DNA from: Gracilimonas sp965227215
GTDB taxonomy: Bacteria; Bacteroidota; Rhodothermia; Balneolales; Balneolaceae
Direction of reading: 5' to 3'
Length of the DNA: 64,000 nt
Assembly: GCA_965227215.1 (NCBI GenBank)
Contig: OZ245729.1
Coordinates: 2,046,001-2,110,000, forward strand
In this document: in pieces, positions 33,415-40,435 of the stretch
Layout: each line of letters begins with the position of its first letter
Position numbering within the stretch: the stretch's first letter is position 1
Notes under the pieces: model-generated
What the model saw: the letters and a program-made list of their open reading frames with translations, nothing else
The model's database searches: none
Told to the model about the DNA's origin: nothing
Made by a program: the position numbers and the translations under genes

Positions 33415-34368
33415 ATGTCTGAACCTGGAAAGAAGAGTATTGAGCTTGAGCCGTTTGAGTCCGTCTGCTGGGCGTGGAATGCGCACGTACATACCATTGT
33501 AGCATCACAGTTTTCGAAAGTGAAAAAACCATCGCATCAGCGCATTGAGATAGATACTCCCGATGGGGACTTTCTGGAAATTGATGCCTGTATTCAGGAC
33601 ACTGACAAGCCGGTTGTGGCTTTGTTTCACGGACTGGAAGGCTCTACCGACCGTTACTATATCGCCAACCTGATGACAGAATTAAAGGAAGCGGGTTTTT
33701 CATCGGTAGCATTGAACTTTCGGGGATGCGGAAGCCGTATGAATGATCAGCCGAGATTCTATCATTCTGGAGAAACCGAAGATTACCGAACCTTTTTCAA
33801 ATGGATTTCAGGCACCCTTCCCGATAAAGAAATTTATGCGGTTGGGTTTTCGCTGGGCGGAAATGCACTGGTTAAATACCTGGGGGAAGAAGGGATCCAA
33901 AGCAAGGTGAAGCGAGCTGTGGCCGTCTCCCCTCCGTATGATTTGAAGGAAGGATCGCTGAGATTGCATGAAGGCTTTAACCGCATCTATGAAATCAATT
34001 TTTTAAACACGCTGGTCCAAAAGTTGGAAAAGAAGCGGCAAAAAATGGAGATGCCTTCATTCAACGGTTCTTCAATTTATGAATTTGATGATCAGGTAAC
34101 AGCTGAGCTGCACGGTTTTAATGGCGCCGATGACTACTATCACCAATGTTCCAGCAAGCATTTTTACGAGGATGTGAAAACCGACCTGCTGGTCATCCAT
34201 AGCAAAGAAGATACACTGTGTCCCATTGAGTTCGCTCCTTTTGGGGTGATGGAAGTAAACCCGTACATCCAAACCTGTTTTACGGACGAAGGCGGACATG
34301 TTGGATTCCTGAGCTCCCCCAAAGGCTGGCTGTTCCGAGTAATATTACAATGGTTAGATCACGAATAG
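33415..34368 (+). CDS. YheT-like alpha/beta hydrolase
   Basis: A 317-residue alpha/beta hydrolase of the YheT/ABHD group. VALFHGLEGSTDRYYIANL is the oxyanion-side motif, the nucleophile elbow is VGFSLGGNAL (Ser near residue 145), the acid is probably in HSKEDTLCPI and the base His in DEGGHVGFL. An N-terminal lid region FESVCWAWNAHVHTI, with a conserved 'N.H..T' pattern, is typical. Members hydrolyse esters or lipids in the cytoplasm; no substrate is assigned. The ATG at 33415 is preferred over the earlier in-frame ATG at 33349 because the latter adds 22 residues not typical of the family and runs through the promoter. Confidence 0.88.
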   Translation: MSEPGKKSIELEPFESVCWAWNAHVHTIVASQFSKVKKPSHQRIEIDTPDGDFLEIDACIQDTDKPVVALFHGLEGSTDRYYIANLMTELKEAGFSSVALNFRGCGSRMNDQPRFYHSGETEDYRTFFKWISGTLPDKEIYAVGFSLGGNALVKYLGEEGIQSKVKRAVAVSPPYDLKEGSLRLHEGFNRIYEINFLNTLVQKLEKKRQKMEMPSFNGSSIYEFDDQVTAELHGFNGADDYYHQCSSKHFYEDVKTDLLVIHSKEDTLCPIEFAPFGVMEVNPYIQTCFTDEGGHVGFLSSPKGWLFRVILQWLDHE

Positions 34369-34370
34369 GT

Positions 34371-34471
34371 AGCAACCTTTCAGCGTCCGAAGATTCTGAA
34401 AGCGTTGCGGGGTTTTGGGGCAGAGTTTACCAGCGAACGCTCCAAGGTCTTTCAGACGCTTGGAGGTTCTT
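34371..34471. repeat. 101-bp repeat, copy 1 (two-hairpin REP-like unit)
   Basis: This copy and 34792-34892 are direct repeats; the last 71 bases are identical and six differences lie in the first 30. Each unit has two hairpins: GCAACCTTTCAG/CTGAAAGCGTTGC and GAACGCTCCAAG/CTTGGAGGTTC. It begins 2 bases after the stop of the YheT-like gene. Confidence 0.85.
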
Positions 34472-34530
34472 GAGTGGAATCATCTTTTTTTTAGAGAGAA
34501 TTTGATGGTGTGTTTTTAGCCTCAATTATT

Positions 34531-34739
34531 GCCCCGTCCTTTAGGGCGGGGATATTGAAATCGAAATGGAAAAACCCAAGCATCCGTGGATTAGAAGGCA
34601 GTTTGGTGTCGCAGGGTTGGGCTAAATATCTTTTTGCTGGCAATGTTGCCAAAGCTTCGAAACTGTTTTAGCTTTTGTCAGGAATAGGGCGAAGCTTAGG
34701 TTCTTCATTATTCTTTATCCCCACCCTGAAGGGCGGAGC
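34531..34739. repeat. Inverted pair of 22-bp GC-rich hairpins (REPIN-like)
   Basis: A CCCGTCC...GGGCGGGG hairpin at 34531-34552 and its near-complement at 34718-34739 face each other across about 165 bases. The arrangement of two opposed REP-like hairpins resembles REPIN/BIME elements that are moved by RAYT transposases; no transposase gene is visible in this window. Confidence 0.6.
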
Positions 34740-34791
34740 TAATCATTTGTTTGGCTTTATTGACGTCAATTCTTAGATAAGTCTGAAATGC

Positions 34792-34892
34792 AGCAACCTT
34801 TCAATGTCCGCAGGATCTGGAAGCGTTGCGGGGTTTTGGGGCAGAGTTTACCAGCGAACGCTCCAAGGTCTTTCAGACGCTTGGAGGTTCTT
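34792..34892. repeat. 101-bp repeat, copy 2
   Basis: Second copy of the unit at 34371-34471, in the same orientation and offset by 421 bases. It ends 8 bases before the stop of the DUF481 gene, so the whole 531-base spacer 34369-34899 is repeat-derived and contains no gene. Confidence 0.85.
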
Positions 34893-34899
34893 CATCACA

Positions 34900-35673
34900 T
34901 CAAAACCTGATGACCAAGCCATTACTCAACTCATAGGTCCAGCTGGGAATGTCTATGACCGGATCGGCATCATAGGCGGCAGAGAATTGCATGCTCATGG
35001 AAATGCGCTTCGTGATTTTGACCTGAAGCTGTGTTTCCAAAATAGACCGGGCTTGCAAAAACTGATCGGGCCGTGTTTGGTAGTAGCCGATAAGTAAGAA
35101 AGTGGTTTGAGGATTGAGCTTTCCACGAAGCGAAAGGTTACTGGTGCTTTTAATGTATTGATTATCGATAGCAGGCTCTCCACTCTTTTTCCACTGTTCA
35201 TATTCAGCCATCAGTCCGGTTGTGAAGCTCCCGGTCCAGTTTTCTTCATCAAAAAGAGTGTATCGAATTCCGGCTCCTCCCAGAAAGCGGTTTTGAAGCC
35301 CCAGATTATTATTGTACTGATACTGGAAAAACAGCTCAGGAGAAATCCGGTTCTCCCGGTTAAAGGATGACCGAAGATGGCTGTATCCGCTGCTTATCAC
35401 AGAAGCGCCATCAAGATTAACCAGCTTTAGATTATTCAAGAAAAGGTAAGTGTGCTTTTCGGAAAGATAGGTGAGGTTGGCTTTGTTTGTGAACTGAAGC
35501 ACACGGTCGTTATACTGGCTGAGCGACAAATTAAAATTCAGTTGTCCATACCAACCGGTGGAGTCAGCATCAGAGCGAACGCTTTCTACATTAAGTAATT
35601 GAGCCTTCAGAGCAGTGGATGAAATCAAGAATAAAAATGATGACAGTACGAAAAGCCGGGAAAGTCGAAACAT
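34900..35673 (-). CDS. DUF481-type outer-membrane beta-barrel protein
   Basis: A 257-residue protein with a cleavable signal peptide (MFRLSRLFVLSSFLFLISST, then ALKAQ). The mature part is a series of amphipathic strands, as in WYGQLNFNLSLSQYN, NKANLTYLSEKHTYLFLNN, FLGGAGIRYTLFD and TGLMAEYEQWKK, ending in an aromatic residue (LVIRF), which is the signature of an outer-membrane barrel of the YdiY/DUF481 class. The function of the family is not established, although salt-related induction has been described for some members. The 3' end abuts a 101-bp repeat. A -33/-7-like pair lies upstream (35706-35740 on the minus strand). Confidence 0.82.
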   Translation of the reverse strand: MFRLSRLFVLSSFLFLISSTALKAQLLNVESVRSDADSTGWYGQLNFNLSLSQYNDRVLQFTNKANLTYLSEKHTYLFLNNLKLVNLDGASVISSGYSHLRSSFNRENRISPELFFQYQYNNNLGLQNRFLGGAGIRYTLFDEENWTGSFTTGLMAEYEQWKKSGEPAIDNQYIKSTSNLSLRGKLNPQTTFLLIGYYQTRPDQFLQARSILETQLQVKITKRISMSMQFSAAYDADPVIDIPSWTYELSNGLVIRF

Positions 35674-35705
35674 TAACTAAGTTGAGTTTGAGAATTTCAA
35701 TGTTT

Positions 35706-35740
35706 CTAAGATACGGTATCCGGAAAAGTTCCTGCAAAAA
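35706..35740 (-). promoter_or_regulatory. Candidate promoter of the DUF481 gene
   Basis: On the minus strand TTTTTG (35740-35735) and TATCTTAG (35713-35706) are 21 bases apart. The -7 box has one mismatch to TAnnTTTG. The gene starts 33 bases downstream. Confidence 0.4.
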
Positions 35741-35782
35741 TTCTTTGAAACAGTCGGCGCTGCCATAGAGCTAAACGATTCG

Positions 35783-35790
35783 TATCTTTG
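35783..35790 (+). promoter_or_regulatory. Candidate -7 element for the YpdA-like gene
   Basis: TATCTTTG matches TAnnTTTG exactly and lies 58 bases before the ATG at 35849. No TTTG was found at the matching -33 distance. Confidence 0.45.
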
Positions 35791-35848
35791 GGCTGTTAAG
35801 AACATTCATTTATTTACTCACTCAAACCAAAGAATTACAAAAACGGAT

Positions 35849-36802
35849 ATGGTTATCATTATAGGTGCGGGCCCCATCGGGCTTGCAACCGGAATTGCAC
35901 TTCAGGAGAAAAACATTCCTTTTAAAATTATTGAACGCGGTTGTTTAGTGAATTCGCTGTACCACTACCCCACCAATATGACGTTCTTTTCTACATCGGA
36001 TAAGCTGGAAATCGGGAACGTGCCTTTTATCTCTCATGGACCGAAACCTACCCGAGCAGAGGCCTTGGAATATTACCGGCGTGTGGCCGAGCATTACGAA
36101 CTGCCTATTAACCTGTACGAAACTGTAACCTCGATGGAGGGAGAAGACGGCAACTTCACTGTAAAAACCGATAAGGATCAATACAAAGCTGAAAAAGTGA
36201 TTGTGGCTTCTGGCTTTTACGGTCAGCCCAATATGATGGGTGTGCCGGGGGAAGACCTTCCCAAAGTGAAACATTATTATGATGAACCGCATCCATATGC
36301 CTGGCAAAAAGTACTGGTGATTGGCGGTGGAAACTCCGGTGCGGATGTAGCCCTGGAGTGCTGGAGAAGCGGGGCTGATGTTACCATGCTGCTAAAGTAT
36401 GACCAGATAAAACCCTCTGTTAAATACTGGGTAAAACCGGATATCGAGAATCGGATTAAGAATGGGGAAATCCCCTGTTTCTTTAATTCTGAGGTGAAGG
36501 AAATCCACGAGAAAGAGGTGGTGATTAACACGCCGGACGGTGAAGTTACCATCGAGAATGATTTTGTGCTGGCCATGACCGGTTATCACCCTAACTATGA
36601 CCTGATGGAAAGCTTGGGTATCGAGCTAACCGATGATGAAAAATGCATGCCGGTTCATGATGAAGACAGCCTGGAAACCAGCCGGAAAGGTGTTTATGTA
36701 GCCGGTGTTGTTTGCGGAGGGATGGATACCAGCCGATTGTTCATCGAGAATTCGCGCGTACACGCAGAGCAGATAGCGAGTCATATTGAAAAGCGTTTGT
36801 AG
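35849..36802 (+). CDS. YpdA/BdrA-family FAD-dependent thiol-disulfide reductase
   Basis: A 317-residue flavoprotein. The FAD-binding motif is IIGAGPIGLATG (residues 4-15), the NADPH-binding motif is VIGGGNSGADVALE near residue 156, and the ending YVAGVVCGGMDTSRLFIEN matches the YpdA family. YpdA lacks the CXXC redox pair of thioredoxin reductases; in Firmicutes the enzyme reduces bacillithiol disulfide with NADPH. The presence of this gene suggests the organism uses bacillithiol or a related low-molecular-weight thiol, but the bshA/B/C genes are not in the window. It is monocistronic, with a promoter-like box upstream and a terminator downstream. Confidence 0.88.
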   Translation: MVIIIGAGPIGLATGIALQEKNIPFKIIERGCLVNSLYHYPTNMTFFSTSDKLEIGNVPFISHGPKPTRAEALEYYRRVAEHYELPINLYETVTSMEGEDGNFTVKTDKDQYKAEKVIVASGFYGQPNMMGVPGEDLPKVKHYYDEPHPYAWQKVLVIGGGNSGADVALECWRSGADVTMLLKYDQIKPSVKYWVKPDIENRIKNGEIPCFFNSEVKEIHEKEVVINTPDGEVTIENDFVLAMTGYHPNYDLMESLGIELTDDEKCMPVHDEDSLETSRKGVYVAGVVCGGMDTSRLFIENSRVHAEQIASHIEKRL

Positions 36803-36835
36803 ATAAAGCTGACAGGCCGATCTCTTTGTTTTTAT

Positions 36836-36871
36836 AAAAAAGCCCCGCACATAAGTTATGAGCGGGGCTTT
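36836..36871. terminator. Bidirectional terminator between ypdA-like and subtilase genes
   Basis: A 10-bp GC-rich stem (36839-36848 with 36862-36871), preceded by an A-run that gives a T-tract for the minus strand; the plus strand ends in CTTTCG. It serves both convergent genes. Confidence 0.8.
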
Positions 36872-36897
36872 CGTATGTTTAGGAGCTACTATTGTTC

Positions 36898-38142
36898 TTA
36901 ATGAGTTGCAATGGGATCGGGTGTTCCATCAGGATCACCGTTGGCAGTTCCATCAGTTGTTGGATTTCCTCCGGTTACCAGTAACACACCGGCCACGTGT
37001 GGTGTTGCCATAGACGTACCGCTGATGGTATTTACACCGCCATCTCTCCAAAGAGATTTAACATCTACACCCGGACCGGCATATTCAATCGGTGGGTTTC
37101 CGTAATTGGAGAAAGAAGCAAAGTTGTCGTTACTGTCGATGGCAGAAACAGTCCATACATTGTTATACTCAACCCGTGCCGGAGAAGAGTTATTAGCATC
37201 GGCGCCATCATTACCGGCCGCAAGGGCAAACATGATTCCGTTATCCGCTGCATTTCGCACAGCATCATCCACAGCCTGAGAAGTTCCACCGCCCAGACTC
37301 ATATTGGCAACATCGCCGGATGATCCGTTTGCTGCCACATAATCGATGCCATCGATTACGCCGGAGTAAGCTCCGCTTCCGTTACTGTCTAATACTTTTA
37401 CAGCAACAACACTTGCGCCGGCAGCTACACCTATCACATCAATGTCGTTATCTAAGGCTGCAATGGTTCCGGCTACGTGAGTTCCATGCCCGTTGCCATC
37501 ATCGGCCGAGCTTTCCGTGGCCACAAAAGAAGTACTCATTTGCGTGTTTACATTCAGGTCGTTGTGGTCCAGATCCACTCCGGAGTCCAGAATCCAGGCC
37601 GTTAAACCGGATCCGCTAACAGAACCTCCTACACGATTAATGCCGTACGGTGTAACCTGAGGATCTCCACCACCATAATCACAGCCGATGCCGAAATAAA
37701 TGCACCAGAATGACTGAGTAGCTTTAGGAGGAGACAAGATCACAATTCTATCTTGCTCGATGTAGTCAACCCGTTCATCATTTCTCAATGCGTTAAGTTG
37801 CTCGTCATCCAGTTCAGCCGTAAAACCACTGACCGAATATTTGTACGTACTTCTGATTTTTTCTTCCGGGATGTTATTCTCTGCTGAAACGGCACTGATC
37901 TTTCTTTCGACCTGCTGTGCCCGTTGAGCCTTGGCCATCCGTCGTTCGTTACCTTCTTCTTTAAAAACCACAATATACTGCCCGTCGATAGGCTGATTTT
38001 GTTTAGCCAGAATTTGTTCGGCTTTCTCTTCTTTGGTGAGTTCGTCTTGTTTTTTAACGCTTGTAGTTTGGTCACATCCTGTGACAACTAATGCCCCGAT
38101 AATTAATAAAGAGCTTAGCTTTTTTAACATAGTAGTAGACAT
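36898..38142 (-). CDS. Subtilisin-like serine protease lipoprotein with I9 propeptide
   Basis: A 414-residue S8 protease. A lipoprotein signal (LIIGALVVTGC, Cys23) is followed by an I9 propeptide domain (about 55-135: QYIVVFKEEG ... SVSGFTAELD ... VDYIEQDRIV) and the catalytic domain with Asp186 (ILDSGVD), His222 (GHGTHVAGT), oxyanion Asn311 (AAGNDG) and Ser377 (GTSMATPHVAG). It resembles proteinase K-type enzymes. The C-terminus after the Ser motif is short (TGGNPTTDGTANGDPDGTPD), Asp/Gly-rich, and may bind calcium. The lipobox predicts that the mature protease is anchored in the envelope rather than freely secreted. ATG at 38142 has AGAGG about 7 bases upstream. Confidence 0.93.
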   Translation of the reverse strand: MSTTMLKKLSSLLIIGALVVTGCDQTTSVKKQDELTKEEKAEQILAKQNQPIDGQYIVVFKEEGNERRMAKAQRAQQVERKISAVSAENNIPEEKIRSTYKYSVSGFTAELDDEQLNALRNDERVDYIEQDRIVILSPPKATQSFWCIYFGIGCDYGGGDPQVTPYGINRVGGSVSGSGLTAWILDSGVDLDHNDLNVNTQMSTSFVATESSADDGNGHGTHVAGTIAALDNDIDVIGVAAGASVVAVKVLDSNGSGAYSGVIDGIDYVAANGSSGDVANMSLGGGTSQAVDDAVRNAADNGIMFALAAGNDGADANNSSPARVEYNNVWTVSAIDSNDNFASFSNYGNPPIEYAGPGVDVKSLWRDGGVNTISGTSMATPHVAGVLLVTGGNPTTDGTANGDPDGTPDPIATH

Positions 38143-38355
38143 AGATTACCTCTGTTAATTGGTGTTCTTTTTATAACACAGCAATTAAGAGTTAGCTAAC
38201 TATCTATGACCGGTCATTTTTAACTGCTTGCACTTACAAGAGTAAAAAAATGATAAATGTTACAAATTAGTGTTGTTTTAACTGTTTTTAGGGGTAATAA
38301 ATGATTTTTACATCACATGAAACATGATTGATTTCCTGAGATGTATAATGATTAT

Positions 38356-38386
38356 TTTGACTTTCTGATTTTTTATTCTACATTTG
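38356..38386 (+). promoter_or_regulatory. Promoter of blaI (TTTG-N19-TACATTTG)
   Basis: The -33 TTTG (38356-38359) and the -7 TACATTTG (38379-38386) are 19 bases apart, identical in spacing to the tRNA-Val promoter. The -7 box lies inside the first operator palindrome, so a bound repressor would cover it. Confidence 0.82.
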
Positions 38387-38411
38387 TAGAAACAATTCTA
38401 ACATTGTAGAA
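38376..38411. promoter_or_regulatory. Two BlaI/MecI-type operators
   Basis: Operator 1 (38376-38391) is TTCTACATTTGTAGAA, a perfect inverted repeat with 7-base arms and TACA/TGTA half-sites like known BlaI/MecI sites. Operator 2 (38396-38411, TTCTAACATTGTAGAA) is an imperfect copy, and its centre is 20 bases downstream, about two helical turns, so both face the same side of the DNA. Operator 2 ends 4 bases before the blaI ATG. Confidence 0.82.
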
Positions 38412-38415
38412 TAAA

Positions 38416-38787
38416 ATGAGCCTTACTCAAACCGAAGAAGAACTGATGCAGTATCTGTGGAAGCTGGAAAAAGCTTTTATGAAAGACCTGCTTGAACTAT
38501 ACCCTGAGCCGAAGCCGGCCCCAACTACAGTGGCCACACTGCTAAAACGGATGACGGAAAAAGGCTTTGTAGGATACGAGCAAATGGGGCGATCCAGGCA
38601 GTATTTTCCGAAGGTGAAGAAATCAGAATATTTCTCGAAGCATGTAAATGGGCTCATCAAGAAGTTTTTCAATAACTCGGCTTCTCAGTTTGCCTCGTTC
38701 TTCACTTCAGAAACCGATCTTTCGGCTGATGAACTGGAAGAATTGAAGGCTATTGTCGAAAAAGAAATAGAGAGGAAAAACCAATGA
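38416..38787 (+). CDS. BlaI/MecI-family repressor
   Basis: A 123-residue winged-helix protein (MSLTQTEEELMQYLWKLEKA, then PTTVATLLKRMTEKGFV and YEQMGRSRQYFPKV as wing), with a C-terminal dimerisation helix region (FFNNSASQFASFF). The family represses its own operon until the partner M56 metalloprotease triggers its cleavage. The two palindromes directly upstream fit autorepression. The stop overlaps the start of the blaR1-type gene by four bases (ATGA), so the pair is translationally coupled. The classical target is beta-lactamase or mecA, but no such gene is adjacent, so the regulon here is unknown. Confidence 0.92.
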   Translation: MSLTQTEEELMQYLWKLEKAFMKDLLELYPEPKPAPTTVATLLKRMTEKGFVGYEQMGRSRQYFPKVKKSEYFSKHVNGLIKKFFNNSASQFASFFTSETDLSADELEELKAIVEKEIERKNQ

Positions 38788-40253
38788 TCATTTATTTAGT
38801 TAAATCCACTTTATTGCTCGGGTTGCTTTTCGGGGTGTATAAGCTGCTGCTGGAAAATGAAAAGATGCACCGCTTCAACCGATTCTTCCTGTTGTTTGCC
38901 CTGGTATTTGGCCTCACTGCTCCGCTCATTTCATTTGAAGTTTCTGCCGAACAATCCGTCGCCGGTTTAAAAATGCAGCAGGTGGAGCGTGTGGTGAATG
39001 CCCCGGCTGAGGCGGTAAGTAAATCGGTGGAGCCGTTGATTGCTCCTGAACCTGCAGCAATTCCGAAAGCTACTACTGAACTGACCCCGGTTACAGCGAA
39101 TGAGCGTGGCTGGTCGATAAGTATATTGGATGTGCTGCTTGGTATGTATGGAATGGTCACATTTTTTCTGGTGACCCGGTTTGGGATTGGGTTAATTGAA
39201 ATCCGAAATAAAGTTAAAGCTGGAAACCATCAGAAAACAAAGCATGCTACATTAGTTTTACTGGAAGAGCCGATCACTCCACAATCTTTTCTTGGATACA
39301 TTTTTCTGGAGAAAAAGCAGTTTGAATCCGGGCAAATTGAGCCGGAAATCCTGCACCATGAAATCACACATATCCGCCAGCGACATTCCCTGGATGTTTT
39401 ATTTATTGAGTTCCTGAAAGTCATCTTCTGGTTCAACCCGCTGATGTATCTCTACAAGCATGCGATCCAGTTAAACCATGAGTTTTTAGCGGACGAGTCG
39501 GTAGTCAGCAACGCCTCATCGGTTAGCGATTACCAGAACATGCTGATTAGGGTCTGTGCAGGTAATAAACCCATGAATACTACCAGCAGCATTAATTATT
39601 CGCTCACCAAAAAACGGTTGAAGATGATGGGCAAAAAGTTTTCGACATTGCGATCGGGAACCAAAGGGTTATTGTTAATCCCTTTTCTTTTAGCAAGTAC
39701 ATTCATGTTTTGCACTCAAAGTAAACAAAGCGACTTATCAAGAATCACCAACAACAACGAGAAGTATTATTCCGATGTAAATCTTTACCTCAGTCATGAA
39801 AAAACAGAGGAATTAAAAATAAAAAGTCCAGGTTTTAGCATTCGCTACGATTCTGCCGGAAATCCTTTCTCCGGAAACCATATAACAAGGTATCAAGAGA
39901 ATGATCAGTTAGCTTTTGAATCTTTATATGAAGATGGATTACTCTTAGAGAGTATTAGCTACGATAAAAATGGGGACACGCTTTCAAGAAGTGAGTTTGG
40001 TTATATCGGAGATCGGTATAGGTCAACAAAATTCTATAACGAAAATGGAATTTTGACCCACGAATTTACTCAGCCTTCAGAAGATTCCTTGGGTTATCAA
40101 AAACAATGGCATCCTAATGGTCAGCTTAAATATGAAGCTTACTATAAAGGGAATTTACAATATGAAGGCTTAATGACTTTATATGATAAAGAGGGATTAA
40201 TCCTTGAGCAGGAACGTTATAAAGACGGTGAACTTGTCGAAAAGATTAAGTAG
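38784..40253 (+). CDS. BlaR1/M56-type membrane metalloprotease with MORN/YwqK-like C-terminal part
   Basis: A 489-residue protein. The N-terminal part has membrane segments near 1-24, 34-50 and 112-136, then the zinc protease motif HHEITHIRQRHSLD (HEITH at 192-196), a downstream helix NHEFLADE with the likely third ligand, and a last membrane segment near 300-320 (LLLIPFLLASTFMF). This matches the BlaR1 M56 protease. The usual penicillin-binding sensor domain is absent. Instead the external C-terminal region (about 340-489) consists of repeated YxxNGxL-type phrases (FYNENGILTHE, WHPNGQLKYEAYYKG, LYDKEGLILEQERYKDG) like YwqK/MORN repeats. It is coupled to blaI and would cleave it in response to a signal other than beta-lactam, which is an inference. 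Confidence 0.88.
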   Translation: MIIYLVKSTLLLGLLFGVYKLLLENEKMHRFNRFFLLFALVFGLTAPLISFEVSAEQSVAGLKMQQVERVVNAPAEAVSKSVEPLIAPEPAAIPKATTELTPVTANERGWSISILDVLLGMYGMVTFFLVTRFGIGLIEIRNKVKAGNHQKTKHATLVLLEEPITPQSFLGYIFLEKKQFESGQIEPEILHHEITHIRQRHSLDVLFIEFLKVIFWFNPLMYLYKHAIQLNHEFLADESVVSNASSVSDYQNMLIRVCAGNKPMNTTSSINYSLTKKRLKMMGKKFSTLRSGTKGLLLIPFLLASTFMFCTQSKQSDLSRITNNNEKYYSDVNLYLSHEKTEELKIKSPGFSIRYDSAGNPFSGNHITRYQENDQLAFESLYEDGLLLESISYDKNGDTLSRSEFGYIGDRYRSTKFYNENGILTHEFTQPSEDSLGYQKQWHPNGQLKYEAYYKGNLQYEGLMTLYDKEGLILEQERYKDGELVEKIK

Positions 40254-40340
40254 CCGAGGTTTAGATGCTATCCCGAAGTCAGTTATCTCGGGCTAAGACA
40301 CGCGGTCTCCCCGATCAAACCAACCTGATGAACAATAAAA

Positions 40341-40404
40341 CCTCTTCCACTAAGAAGAAGCTTCACTTCAACATTCAATGTTGAGTGTTCAATATTCGAG
40401 ATTC
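40341..40404. repeat. 64-bp direct repeat, copy A
   Basis: Shares CCTCTTCC...TAAGAAGAAGCTT, ACATTCAATGTTGA and TGTTCAATATTCG with 41824-41887. The ACATTCAATGT and AATATT parts are palindromic. The two copies lie on either side of the tlpA-like gene in the same orientation. Confidence 0.8.
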
Positions 40405-40435
40405 CTTACCTTTATTTCATACACCAAATCCTGAA

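Noticed and set aside
34371..34892. CRISPR-like array
   Set aside because: Only two copies of a 101-bp unit with a 320-base separation and no cas genes; the arrangement is a REP-type repeat.
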